From Pandoraea terrae (GTDB lineage Bacteria; Pseudomonadota; Gammaproteobacteria; Burkholderiales; Burkholderiaceae), in assembly GCF_902459695.1 (NCBI RefSeq), contig NZ_CABPRZ010000020.1:1-64000 (forward strand): 64,000 nucleotides of DNA, in the 5' to 3' direction. The notes beneath the pieces were generated by a model. That model was given only the letters and a program-made list of their open reading frames with translations, was not told the DNA's origin and searched no databases. Each line of letters begins with the position of its first letter. Positions within the stretch are counted from its first letter, which is position 1. The translations under genes were made by a program, and so were the position numbers. Shown one piece after another: positions 54,655 through 63,685 of this stretch.

Positions 54655-54672
54655 ATGTCTTATATAAGACAT
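54655..54672. promoter_or_regulatory. 18-base perfect palindrome, candidate GntR/FCD operator of aceA
   Basis: ATGTCTTATATAAGACAT is fully palindromic and resembles operators of GntR-family FCD regulators (GTCTTATAAGAC-like). It lies about 110 bases before the aceA start, overlapping likely promoter elements. Confidence 0.6.
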
Positions 54673-54782
54673 CACCGAAACGCATCAAGCGGCGTTACTA
54701 TTTAGTCATGCAGTTCGCTTCGACATACGTAGCGGCACGCTGAACCATTTATTCAAACGCGCTTTGCTCTCAGGAGATACAC

Positions 54783-56363
54783 ATGGCCCAATATCAAGAC
54801 GACATCCAGGCAGTTGCTGGTTTGAAAGAGACGCACGGCAGCGCCTGGGATGCCATCAATCCCGAGTATGCCGCTCGCATGCGTGCCCAGAACAAGTTCA
54901 AAACGGGCCTGGACATCGCCAAGTACACCGCCAAGATCATGCGCGCCGACATGGCCGCCTACGATGCTGACCCGTCCAAGTACACCCAGTCGCTGGGCTG
55001 CTGGCACGGCTTCATCGGCCAGCAGAAGATGATCTCCATCAAGAAGCACTTCAACAGCACCGACCGCCGCTACCTTTACCTGTCCGGATGGATGGTGGCC
55101 GCGCTGCGCTCCGAGTTCGGCCCGCTGCCGGACCAGTCGATGCACGAAAAAACCTCCGTCAGCGCGCTGATCCGCGAGCTGTACACGTTCCTGCGCCAGG
55201 CCGACGCCCGTGAACTGGGCGGCCTGTTCCGCCAGCTGGATGCGGCCGTTGGCCCTGCCAAGGCCGCCATCCAGGAAAAAATCGACAACCACGTCACCCA
55301 CGTCGTGCCTATCATCGCCGACATCGACGCGGGTTTCGGCAACGCGGAAGCAACCTACCTGCTGGCCAAGCAGTTCATCGAAGCGGGCGCGTGCTGCATC
55401 CAGATCGAAAACCAGGTGTCCGACGAGAAGCAGTGCGGCCACCAGGATGGCAAAGTCACCGTGCCGCACGAAGACTTCCTGGCCAAGATCCGCGCCATTC
55501 GCTATGCCTTCCTGGAACTGGGCGTGGACGACGGCGTCATCGTGTCCCGTACCGACTCGCTGGGTGCCGGCCTGACCAAGCAGATCGCCGTGACCAACAC
55601 GCCGGGCGACTTGGGCGACCAATACAATTCCTTCCTCGATTGCGAAGAATTGTCGGCCGACGAACTGGGCAATGGTGACGTCATCATCAAGCGCGACGGC
55701 AAGCTGCTGCGTCCCAAGCGCCTGCCTAGCAACCTGTTCCAGTTCCGCGCCGGCACGGGCGAAGCGCGCTGCGTTCTGGATTGCATCACCTCGCTGCAAA
55801 ACGGCGCTGACCTGCTGTGGATCGAAACCGAAAAACCGCATATCGCCCAGATCGGCGGCATGGTCAGCGAGATTCGCAAAGTCATCCCGAACGCCAAGCT
55901 GGTGTACAACAACAGCCCGTCGTTCAACTGGACCCTGAATTTCCGCCAGCAGGCGTACGACGCGATGAAGGCCGCGGGCAAGGATGTGTCGGCATATGAA
56001 CGCGCCCAGCTGATGAGCGTGGAATACGATCAGACCGAACTGGCGGCGCTCGCCGACGAAAAGATCCGGACCTTCCAGGCCGACGCGTCGCGCGAAGCAG
56101 GTATCTTCCACCACCTGATTACGCTGCCGACCTACCACACCGCCGCACTGTCTACCGACAACCTGGCCAAGGAATACTTCGGCGACCAGGGCATGCTGGG
56201 TTATGTGGCTGGCGTGCAGCGTAAGGAAATCCGTCAGGGCATCGCCTGCGTCAAGCACCAGAACATGTCCGGCTCGGACATCGGCGACGACCACAAGGAG
56301 TATTTCAGCGGCGACGCGGCCCTGAAAGCGGCGGGTAAAGACAACACCATGAACCAGTTCTGA
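54783..56363 (+). CDS. aceA: Isocitrate lyase (long, 526-residue type)
   Basis: Glyoxylate-shunt enzyme cleaving isocitrate to glyoxylate and succinate. The catalytic loop reads KQCGHQ, the variant of the KKCGHL signature seen in the longer Pseudomonas/Burkholderia-type enzyme. Metal and substrate residues IIADIDAGFGNAEATY and IQIENQVSDEKQCGHQ are present, with a TDS motif in SRTDSLGAG. The ATG follows AGGAG. Palindromes upstream suggest repressor control by carbon source. Malate synthase is not in the window. Confidence 0.95.
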   Translation: MAQYQDDIQAVAGLKETHGSAWDAINPEYAARMRAQNKFKTGLDIAKYTAKIMRADMAAYDADPSKYTQSLGCWHGFIGQQKMISIKKHFNSTDRRYLYLSGWMVAALRSEFGPLPDQSMHEKTSVSALIRELYTFLRQADARELGGLFRQLDAAVGPAKAAIQEKIDNHVTHVVPIIADIDAGFGNAEATYLLAKQFIEAGACCIQIENQVSDEKQCGHQDGKVTVPHEDFLAKIRAIRYAFLELGVDDGVIVSRTDSLGAGLTKQIAVTNTPGDLGDQYNSFLDCEELSADELGNGDVIIKRDGKLLRPKRLPSNLFQFRAGTGEARCVLDCITSLQNGADLLWIETEKPHIAQIGGMVSEIRKVIPNAKLVYNNSPSFNWTLNFRQQAYDAMKAAGKDVSAYERAQLMSVEYDQTELAALADEKIRTFQADASREAGIFHHLITLPTYHTAALSTDNLAKEYFGDQGMLGYVAGVQRKEIRQGIACVKHQNMSGSDIGDDHKEYFSGDAALKAAGKDNTMNQF

Positions 56364-56416
56364 TACCCGTAATACCCGAAGCAAAACACCAGATGAAATG
56401 GTCAGCCTGACCTTGA

Positions 56417-56450
56417 AGCCCAGCAGGTTCACACTTGTTGGGCTTTTCTT
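56417..56450 (+). terminator. Rho-independent terminator of aceA
   Basis: AGCCCAGCA/TGTTGGGCT stem (one G-T pair) with tail TTTTCTTATTT, 54 bases after the aceA stop. Confidence 0.8.
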
Positions 56451-56539
56451 ATTTCAGGAGTTGTTCCTGGCCACGACAACGTTGCTCGGCATCGATATCG
56501 GCAAACACACCCCATCGACATCGGTGCCATACTTTCCTC

Positions 56540-57304
56540 ATGGTTACCGCGACCTTCCGCTTCTATGAGGAGCTAAATGACTTCCTGCCGCGCGAGCGCC
56601 GCAGGCGGGAGTTCGATTGCCCCTGCGCCCGTGCGGCAACCACCAAGCACATGATCGAAGCGCTCGGCGTGCCGCATACCGAAGTCGAACTGGTGCTCGT
56701 CGACGGGGAATCGGTCGGGTTCGACCATCTCATCGCGAATGGCGAGCGCGTGGCCGTCTACCCGAAGTTCGAGGCACTCGATATCACTTCGCTGTTACGG
56801 GTGCGCGAGCATCCGCTGCGGCATGTCCGCTTCGTTGCCGACGCCCATCTCGGTGGTCTCGCCCATCTGCTGCGAATGGCCGGTTTCGACACGCTGTACG
56901 ACAATAATTTCGATGATCGCGAGATCGCCGCGATCTCGGCGCGCGACGAGCGCATCGTGCTCACACGCGACAGGGATCTACTGAAGCGCCGCAACATCAC
57001 GCACGGTTGCTATGTGCGCGCCCTCAAGCCCCGTCAGCAACTGCACGAAATCTTCGGCCGCCTCGACTTGGCCGGAAGTATCCGACCATTCTCGCTGTGC
57101 CTCGATTGCAATGCGCCATTACACGCGCTCGCTGCAGACGTAGCACGGTCACGCGCCCCGCCCTCCGTGCGCGCCCGGTTTACGCGCTACGCAACATGCG
57201 ACATATGCCAACGCGTCTTCTGGGAGGGCTCGCACTGGCGCCGGATGCGCGATCTGCTGGATGAGGTCGTCGGAACGGCAACGGCGACGCCTGCCAGCGA
57301 GTAA
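56540..57304 (+). CDS. Mut7-C ribonuclease-domain protein with ubiquitin-like N-terminus
   Basis: 254 residues from the ATG at 56540; upstream codons overlap the aceA terminator. The N-terminal about 85 residues resemble Mut7-C ubiquitin-like domains (FRFYEELNDFLPRERR ... VEVLVDGESVGFDHLIANGERVAVYP-type). The C-terminal Mut7-C PIN-like domain has acidic residues (FVADAHLGGLAHLLRMAGFDTLYDNNFDDREI, LTRDRDLLKRR) and a zinc ribbon CLDC...CDIC. Predicted RNase; target unknown. Confidence 0.85.
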   Translation: MVTATFRFYEELNDFLPRERRRREFDCPCARAATTKHMIEALGVPHTEVELVLVDGESVGFDHLIANGERVAVYPKFEALDITSLLRVREHPLRHVRFVADAHLGGLAHLLRMAGFDTLYDNNFDDREIAAISARDERIVLTRDRDLLKRRNITHGCYVRALKPRQQLHEIFGRLDLAGSIRPFSLCLDCNAPLHALAADVARSRAPPSVRARFTRYATCDICQRVFWEGSHWRRMRDLLDEVVGTATATPASE

Positions 57305-57408
57305 TCCACCATCGAGTACCGGGTTCCCCCTCCGGTATCTCCCCATATGGCAATTCAGCCCGTTTTCGCCAATAATGGCCCCACATCCATTACTGGACGA
57401 GGGCGGCC

Positions 57409-59457
57409 ATGGTCTTCAGCCCCGATGCCATCCGTACCATCGCCCTGGTCGGGCATGCCGGATGCGGCAAGACGTCGCTTGTCGAAACGCTGCTGCATCT
57501 GGGCGGCGCCATACACACGCCCGGCAGCGTAGATCGCGGCACGACAGTCTGCGATTTCGACCCGCTAGAGCGCAAATATCACCACTCCCTGAATTCCGCC
57601 GTCGCCCATCTGCATTACCGGGACACGCGCATCTACCTGCTCGACACCCCCGGCTATCCCGACTTTTCCGGGCTCTCGATCAGCGCCCTTCCCGCCGTGG
57701 AAACGGCCGCCATCGTCATCAATGCCCAAACCGGCATTGAAATGACTACCCGGCGCATGATGGCGTGGGCGGAATCCCGCAAGCTCTGCCGAATGATCAT
57801 CGTCAACGGCATCGATGGCGAGAAAGTTGACCTTCCGGGGCTGGTGGAACAGATTCAGGAAGCCTTCGGCAAGCGGTGCCTGCCGATCAACCTGCCGGCG
57901 CAGCGCAGCCAGCAGGTGGTGGACTGCTTCTTCAATCCGTCCGGCGAGTCCGATTTCCTGTCGGTTGCGGCGGCGCACAATGCGCTGATCGATCAGGTGG
58001 TGGAGATCGACCCGGACTTGATGGAGCTTTACCTGGAGCAAGGGGAAGCCATCACCCCGGAACAGTTGCACGAACCCTTCGAGCGCGCGTTGCGCGAAGG
58101 GCATCTGGTGCCGATCTGTTTCACGTCGGCCACCAACGGCGTTGGTATCACGGAGCTGCTCGACGTGTTCGTCCGGCTCCTGCCCAACCCCATGGAGGGC
58201 AACCCGCCGCTGTTCTATCGAGATAAAGACGGCAACCAGGAGACTGTGCCCGCCACGCCGGACCCCGGCAAGCATGTGTTGGCCCACGCCTTCAAGATCG
58301 TCATTGACCCTTACATCGGAAAGCTGGCGGTGTTCCGCATCCATCAGGGCACGGTCATGCGCGATAGCCAGCTCTATGTCGGCCTCGGGCGACAACCGTT
58401 CCGGGTCGCCCATCTGCTGATGCTGCAGGGCAAGGACCACGAAGATATCCAGCAAGCCGGCCCCGGCGACATCTGTGCGGTGGCCAAGATCGATGAGATC
58501 GGGTTCGATGCTGTGCTGCACGATGCGCCGGAGGATGGGGACATTCACCTGACCCCGCTCGATTTCCCCGCGCCGATTTACGGCCTGGCGATCGAGCCGG
58601 CGCGCCGGGGCAACGAGCAACGACTCTGGGAGACGCTGCAGAAGCTGGCGGCGGAAGATCCGTGTCTGGTCATCGAACACCCTGTCGGCACCAATGAGAC
58701 GGTCATGCGGGGCTTGGGCGAGTTGCATCTGCGTTACATGCTGGAGCGGCTGACCGAGCAGTACAAGCTTGATGTCGTGACGCGTCCGCCGAAGATCGCT
58801 TATCGGGAAACGATCAGCGCAAAGGCGGAGGGGCATTACCGTCACAAGAAGCAAACCGGCGGCGCGGGGCAATTCGGCGAAGTGATGCTGCGTGTGGAGC
58901 CGTTGCCGCGTGGTGCCGGGTTCGAGTTTGTCGATGCCGTGAAAGGCGGTGCGATTCCCGGGCAGTTCATTCCCGCCGTGGAAAAGGGCATTCTCCAAGC
59001 CATCGAAAGCGGGCCGTTGGCCGGCTTCCCGATGCATGACGTACGGGTTACGGTGTACGACGGCAAGAGCCATCCCGTCGACTCGAAGGAAGTGGCGTTC
59101 GCCACCGCGGGGCGCAAGGCCTTTATCGACGCAGTGTTGAAAGCCCGGCCGGTTGTGCTGGAGCCTATCGTGGACATCGAGGTCATCACCCCGGCGGCGG
59201 TAATGGGCGACGTCATCGGCGATCTGTCGTCCAAGCGCGGGCAAGTCCACGGCACGCGCACGGCCGCCGGCGACGCCGTGGTCGTCGCGGGAAAGGTCCC
59301 GCTTTCAGAACTCGACGGCTATCAGTCTCGTCTGAATGCCATTGCCGGTGGACACGGGAATTACACCATCCAGTTAAGTCACTACGACCCGGTGCCGCCC
59401 GCCCAGCAGGAGCGGTTTGCGGCGCAGCATAAGACGCAAAGCGACGACGCTACGTAG
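57409..59457 (+). CDS. Divergent elongation factor G-like protein
   Basis: 682 residues, EF-G domain order preserved including GELHLRYMLERL and the C-terminal DVIGDLSSKRGQVHG. The GTPase core is altered: P-loop GHAGCGKTS is fine, but switch I RGITI is replaced by HHSLNS, DTPGH by DTPGY, and the base-specificity motif NKxD by NGID. Substitutions in switch I are usual for this EF-G-like subfamily, but loss of the NKxD lysine is not, as far as I know. It is unlikely to be the translocase, which is fusA at 724-2829. Function unknown. Confidence 0.88.
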   Translation: MVFSPDAIRTIALVGHAGCGKTSLVETLLHLGGAIHTPGSVDRGTTVCDFDPLERKYHHSLNSAVAHLHYRDTRIYLLDTPGYPDFSGLSISALPAVETAAIVINAQTGIEMTTRRMMAWAESRKLCRMIIVNGIDGEKVDLPGLVEQIQEAFGKRCLPINLPAQRSQQVVDCFFNPSGESDFLSVAAAHNALIDQVVEIDPDLMELYLEQGEAITPEQLHEPFERALREGHLVPICFTSATNGVGITELLDVFVRLLPNPMEGNPPLFYRDKDGNQETVPATPDPGKHVLAHAFKIVIDPYIGKLAVFRIHQGTVMRDSQLYVGLGRQPFRVAHLLMLQGKDHEDIQQAGPGDICAVAKIDEIGFDAVLHDAPEDGDIHLTPLDFPAPIYGLAIEPARRGNEQRLWETLQKLAAEDPCLVIEHPVGTNETVMRGLGELHLRYMLERLTEQYKLDVVTRPPKIAYRETISAKAEGHYRHKKQTGGAGQFGEVMLRVEPLPRGAGFEFVDAVKGGAIPGQFIPAVEKGILQAIESGPLAGFPMHDVRVTVYDGKSHPVDSKEVAFATAGRKAFIDAVLKARPVVLEPIVDIEVITPAAVMGDVIGDLSSKRGQVHGTRTAAGDAVVVAGKVPLSELDGYQSRLNAIAGGHGNYTIQLSHYDPVPPAQQERFAAQHKTQSDDAT

Positions 59458-59764
59458 TAGAAGCGATTCCGCAAGCTGTGCCGACAGCTTGATCGCTACC
59501 CCATCCCCCGAATTCCCCGCGTTTGTTGCGTGACGCACACGCGCGCCCTCCTCGTTCGGCCTTAAGCCGAGCCTTCCCCCGCCCCATCCCGACACGCCCC
59601 GCCCCGCCGCCGGTGGCGTAAAGCGGGGTATTACGCCAATTATTTCAATTTCTGAAATAGTTGTTTGTCTAAGTGCGCGTTTATCTTCAATGTCGGCATC
59701 AATACACTGGGACTGTCGACGATGAATTGAACATCGCCCCCTTCAAAAAGACAGGAGAAACACC
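59458..59764. other. Promoter region of the second DUF4148 gene
   Basis: About 305 bases. An inverted repeat TATTTCA-ATTTC-TGAAATA lies at 59641-59659, about 105 bases before the ATG, in an AT-rich zone that probably includes the promoter. A GC-rich C-tract precedes it. Confidence 0.45.
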
Positions 59765-60073
59765 ATGAAGCGCGCGCTTATTACCTCTGCCCTGATTTCC
59801 TCGATGCTTGCCCTTTCCGCCGGTTCGGCCATGGCTAGCGACGCTTTCGACGGTCCGTCGGAATTCTCGTGGGTGCCGCAAACCAGCGTCATGAGCCGCG
59901 CCCAAGTTGGCGCAGAGCTGGCCCAGGCCCAACGCGATGGTCTGGTGCAACAACACGACGCTGTGTACCCGAAGGCAGCGCCGAGCGCCCAGCTGGAGGC
60001 GGCAGTCGATCCGGTGACGCCAGGTTCGGTTGGCCAAGCTAACCGCGCTGGCTCGATCTACTTCGGTCAGTAA
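59765..60073 (+). CDS. DUF4148 periplasmic protein
   Basis: 102 residues with a signal peptide (LISSMLALSAGSAMA) and the DUF4148 core MSRAQVGAELAQAQRDGLVQQHDAVYPKAAPSAQ. Ribosome site CAGGAGA. Paralogue of 22449-22772. Secreted, function unknown. Confidence 0.88.
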   Translation: MKRALITSALISSMLALSAGSAMASDAFDGPSEFSWVPQTSVMSRAQVGAELAQAQRDGLVQQHDAVYPKAAPSAQLEAAVDPVTPGSVGQANRAGSIYFGQ

Positions 60074-60123
60074 GCAGCCAGCGCCGCCAGCCTTCCATGA
60101 GGGACGGCGGTCGGCTTGAGGCA

Positions 60124-60561
60124 TTAAGCCTCGACATCGATCTGGGTCGGCATCAACTGGGGATTCCAGACAATCTCCCAAAGGTGCCCGTCCGGATCCT
60201 GAAAGTAACCGGAATATCCGCCCCAAAAGGCCTTTCTGGCCGATTTCACGATCGTTGCACCCGCACGCTCGGCCAAGAGCATCACCGCATCGACCGCTTC
60301 TTCCGTCGACACGTTATGGCCCAGCGAAAATTCCGTTGCGCTTGGTCGCCCTTCCAGTAGTCCTGTGTCCTGTGAAAGACTCGCTCGCGGCCAAACCGCC
60401 AGCTTCAGTCCGGGTTGCAGATCAAAGAACGCGACGGCGCCATATGCGAATTCCGTTCCGATAATGCCTTGGGTTTGAAAGCCGAGTCCGTCGCGATAGA
60501 AGCGGACAGATCGCTCAAGATCGTCCACGCCGAGGGTAATGACGGTTATTCCAGGTCGCAT
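60124..60561 (-). CDS. VOC family protein
   Basis: 145 residues. GITVITLGVDDLERSVRFYRDGLGFQTQG and C-terminal GYSGYFQDPDGHLWEIVWNP are typical of glyoxalase-like VOC proteins, with a likely metal-binding Glu at the end. It lies just upstream (in transcription terms downstream) of the rhlE gene by 26 bases on the same strand, so it may share its transcript. Substrate unknown. Confidence 0.85.
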   Translation of the reverse strand: MRPGITVITLGVDDLERSVRFYRDGLGFQTQGIIGTEFAYGAVAFFDLQPGLKLAVWPRASLSQDTGLLEGRPSATEFSLGHNVSTEEAVDAVMLLAERAGATIVKSARKAFWGGYSGYFQDPDGHLWEIVWNPQLMPTQIDVEA

Positions 60562-60586
60562 AGCACTTCCTCCAATGAGCAGGGAT

Positions 60587-61843
60587 TCATTCCCCCCGCG
60601 CGGCCGCCTCGCGCAGCTTGTCTTTCTTGCTCTTGCGCCGACCTTTAATCCCGCCGTTGGACGATGGGTCCGCCGTGTTCGTTGCCGGCGCGGCGGTCTT
60701 TATCGGCTCGAAGCCGGGAATCTGTTCACGCGGCACTCGCTGATTCTGACGCTTTTCGATCAGGCGGAAATGCGCCTCGACGTCCGCGCTGATGAAGCTG
60801 ACGGCCACACCGCTTTCGCCCGCACGGCCGGTTCGGCCAATGCGATGCGTGTAGTCGATTGCAGACCTGGGCAGGTCGTAATTCACGACGGCGGGCAATT
60901 GTGCAATGTCGATACCCCGAGCGGCGACATCGGTAGCCACGACCACTTGCAAGCGGGAATCCTTGAAGTCGGCCAGAACCCGGCTACGCGTGCCTTGCGT
61001 GAATTCACCGTGAAACGCGGCCGCATCGATTCCTGCCTGCCACAACTTCTCGGCAACACGTTCGGCCGCCTGCTTCGTCGCGACAAAAACGAGAACGCGT
61101 GACCAGTCATTTTCCTGAATCAGATGACGCAACAGTTGGTGGCGTCGATTGGCATCGACTTCGATCGCTCTTTGAGTAATGGCCGGCTCACTCATGGGCT
61201 CAGCGGGAATTTCAATGCGGGTCGGATCGCGCAGCATCTTTTCGGCGAGCGCCTGCACGGGGGGCGGAAAGGTTGCCGAAAAAAACAGGTTCTGGCGATT
61301 GGCTGGAAGACGGGACAGGACACGCCCGATTTCATCGGCAAAGCCCAGATCCAAAAGGCGGTCCGCTTCATCGAGGACGAGCGTCGATACGCCGGAAATC
61401 CTCAATGCGTTGCGGTCAATCAAATCCAGCAAGCGGCCCGGCGTAGCGACAACGATGTCAGCGCCGCCGCGCAAGTCCAGCATTTGAAGATTGACGGATA
61501 CGCCACCGGTCACGACGGCGACCTTTACCCGCTCCGAAAGGTGTCGCGCATAGGCGCGAATCGACTCCCCCACCTGTGCGGCGAGCTCGCGCGTGGGCAC
61601 GAGAATCAGCGCGCGAACACGTCGCGGCGTTTCCCGGCGAGCCTCCGACCATTGCTGCAACAACGGAAGACAAAATGCCGCCGTCTTGCCGGAGCCCGTT
61701 TGTGCTGAGCCCACGACATCGTCGCCTCGCAGGATGGCTGGAATTGCGGTTGCCTGAATGGTCGTCGGCGCGAGGTAGCCTCGCTCCTCAACGGCCTGCA
61801 CAAGGGCGGGGGCAAGGCCCAGGGCGGAAAATGTCGTGGTCAC
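60587..61843 (-). CDS. rhlE: DEAD-box RNA helicase RhlE
   Basis: 418 residues. Motifs: Q motif GYLAPTTIQATAIP, I AQTGSGKT, Ia PTRELA, II DEAD in VLDEADRLLDLGF, III SAT, V and VI ATDVAARGIDI and HRIGRTGRAG. The basic C-terminal tail (GGIKGRRKSKKDKLREAAARGE) is typical of RhlE. It unwinds RNA in ribosome assembly and RNA decay. Confidence 0.95.
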   Translation of the reverse strand: MTTTFSALGLAPALVQAVEERGYLAPTTIQATAIPAILRGDDVVGSAQTGSGKTAAFCLPLLQQWSEARRETPRRVRALILVPTRELAAQVGESIRAYARHLSERVKVAVVTGGVSVNLQMLDLRGGADIVVATPGRLLDLIDRNALRISGVSTLVLDEADRLLDLGFADEIGRVLSRLPANRQNLFFSATFPPPVQALAEKMLRDPTRIEIPAEPMSEPAITQRAIEVDANRRHQLLRHLIQENDWSRVLVFVATKQAAERVAEKLWQAGIDAAAFHGEFTQGTRSRVLADFKDSRLQVVVATDVAARGIDIAQLPAVVNYDLPRSAIDYTHRIGRTGRAGESGVAVSFISADVEAHFRLIEKRQNQRVPREQIPGFEPIKTAAPATNTADPSSNGGIKGRRKSKKDKLREAAARGE

Positions 61844-62012
61844 TGAGTGGGAAGTTCGATGGGGGAATGCGCTGGAAACTAGTGGGGATTCTACGCTTCG
61901 CCCAGCCTCCAGGGTCAGAACGCTTGCGATGCATCAATGCAACAGCCGGCGCTCCCCTCACGCGTTGCACCGGATTCCGCGATCGGAGGCCGAGGTGCTG
62001 TTGAAAAGCCGA

Positions 62013-62804
62013 TCACACCAGCATGGTGGCGCCTGCCCAGGCGATCAACACAACGCCCAGCACACGGCCGACGTGCTCACCGCCGGGCAGGATTTTTTCC
62101 ACGAAAACGACGAGCGACAGCGCGGCGATCCAGAGGAGATTCATGATGCCGCCAACGAACAGCAGTGTCATCAGCAGCCAGCAGCAGCCGACGCAGTAAA
62201 GGCCATGGCGCATCCCCAGCAGGAAACTGCCCGCGACGCCAGGGCGCCAATGCGCCGTCAGGAAATTCCCCGGTGAACGGCACTGCATGAGGCAAGCGTG
62301 CTTGAGAGGCGAGAACTGATAGCCCCCAGCCGCGGCAAGAACGATCGCAGACAGGGGCGCGCTCTTCGACCACAACATCATTCCCGAAATGAGGCCGGTC
62401 GGTTGCAGCATCTTCTGCAGCAATGCCGCACAGATCGAGAATACCAGCCATGCCGTCAGGTAGCCGGCCAGAAGAAGCATCGACGGGATGGCCGATTTGG
62501 CCTCGGCCGCGCCGTGATACCGCAATACGCGTCGATACAACAGGATGAGGGGCGCCGCGCTGGGCGTCATCATCGCGATCATCATCGTCCACCACATGAG
62601 GACCACGGTCAGCAGCGACGGATCCATGCCACCGCCGCCGTCTGCCAGTCGATGCGGGAATAGCGCGACAGCCGTCATCTCGAGGGCGGACATGCCGATT
62701 CCCCCGCCCGTCCACAGGTAGAACCATGACAACGCGAAGACAGCGGCTACGCCGAGCGCCGTAATGACGCGCTCTCGTCCGAGGATAGTTTCGATGCCGC
62801 TCAT
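62013..62804 (-). CDS. DUF2182 integral membrane protein
   Basis: 263 residues, about seven membrane helices. The DUF2182 signature is clear: VVLMWWTMMIAMMTPSAAPLILLYRR, QFSPLKHACLMQCRSP and GMRHGLYCVGCCWLLMTLLFVGGIMNLLW. The conserved Cys residues suggest metal or redox chemistry. Its start overlaps the stop of the DUF1326 gene by four bases (ATGA), a pairing seen in many genomes. Confidence 0.92.
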   Translation of the reverse strand: MSGIETILGRERVITALGVAAVFALSWFYLWTGGGIGMSALEMTAVALFPHRLADGGGGMDPSLLTVVLMWWTMMIAMMTPSAAPLILLYRRVLRYHGAAEAKSAIPSMLLLAGYLTAWLVFSICAALLQKMLQPTGLISGMMLWSKSAPLSAIVLAAAGGYQFSPLKHACLMQCRSPGNFLTAHWRPGVAGSFLLGMRHGLYCVGCCWLLMTLLFVGGIMNLLWIAALSLVVFVEKILPGGEHVGRVLGVVLIAWAGATMLV

Positions 62805-63445
62805 GCGGCGGCGCGATGCCGGATCAGTCCTTTGTTATTCATGTGCAGTCGCGCGAACTGCGCGTAAGTCCCCTTGAGATCCAGTGTGATGTTTCCATGC
62901 GAACGACTGGTGCCGGAGCCGATCTCGGCGAGTTCATATTCGAAGCCGTGCGGCAGGTCGATTCGGACACGATGCTCGTCGCCCGTCACCGGATTGCGGA
63001 TCGGTTCGCCAACGACGTCGAATACGCCCTCGACATGAATCCAGCCGCGTCTGGCGTCGACATCGACGTCAAAGTCGATCTTCGTAAAAATCGGATCGAA
63101 TGCCTGCTCGAGCGTCGCTGCGAATACCGAGAACACCGTGGCGAACGGCTCGGTGTCCTGCCCCGTCATGATTTTCAGCACGGCTTCGCGTTGGTCCGGG
63201 CTGGCCCGTTCGTCGACGATCGGCTGGCACTTGCCCTTGCCTTCGTGGATCGGCCCCGGCCACTGAAACACCACCGCAATGTTGACGCCATCGAGCCGCA
63301 CGTCACCGTAGTAACCGCTGCTAATCGACATGGCGCCCATCGCTTCGCAAAAACCTTTGGTCGGGGGGGCATTGAATTGGCAAGGGCAACCATATGAGCA
63401 ATTGCAGTTGATCAGTTCACTGCCTTGGATTTCCCAGGGAGTCAT
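62801..63445 (-). CDS. DUF1326 protein
   Basis: 214 residues from the ATG at 63445 behind AAGGAG. The N-terminus has the conserved Cys cluster LINCNCSYGCPCQFNAPPT, a probable metal site, followed by GNITLDLKGTYAQFARLHMNN near the end. Coupled to the DUF2182 membrane protein. Function unknown; the pair probably works together. Confidence 0.92.
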   Translation of the reverse strand: MTPWEIQGSELINCNCSYGCPCQFNAPPTKGFCEAMGAMSISSGYYGDVRLDGVNIAVVFQWPGPIHEGKGKCQPIVDERASPDQREAVLKIMTGQDTEPFATVFSVFAATLEQAFDPIFTKIDFDVDVDARRGWIHVEGVFDVVGEPIRNPVTGDEHRVRIDLPHGFEYELAEIGSGTSRSHGNITLDLKGTYAQFARLHMNNKGLIRHRAAA

Positions 63446-63685
63446 GGTTGTTCTCCTTGCGCTCCGCGACAAGCAGCATCGTTCGAATCTAGTTCACGTG
63501 AGGGGTAAAGTCAAAGTTGGGGCCGAATTCAGGCGCCGCGCTCCCGGCACTCAAAAGAACAGCGACGCGTCGCACGCGCCTCAGCCAATCATTGCAGACG
63601 AAAGCCAATCTTGCGCTCCAGTGACACATTGGCGCTGCGCGTGACATGCTACGATCATCACGATCCGACTTCCCCCCGACGCACA

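Larger units (their letters stand above)
54310..54782. other. Intergenic region upstream of aceA
   Basis: About 470 bases. It contains dispersed repeat copy B (54391-54490) and, nearer aceA, an AT-rich promoter zone with two palindromes (54586-54602, 54655-54672). No gene. Confidence 0.55.

Noticed and set aside
54753-56432. 559-codon ORF on the minus strand
   Set aside because: Shadow of aceA; low-complexity Val/Gly/Arg composition and no family features.
57565-59250. 561-codon ORF on the minus strand
   Set aside because: Shadow of the EF-G-like gene.
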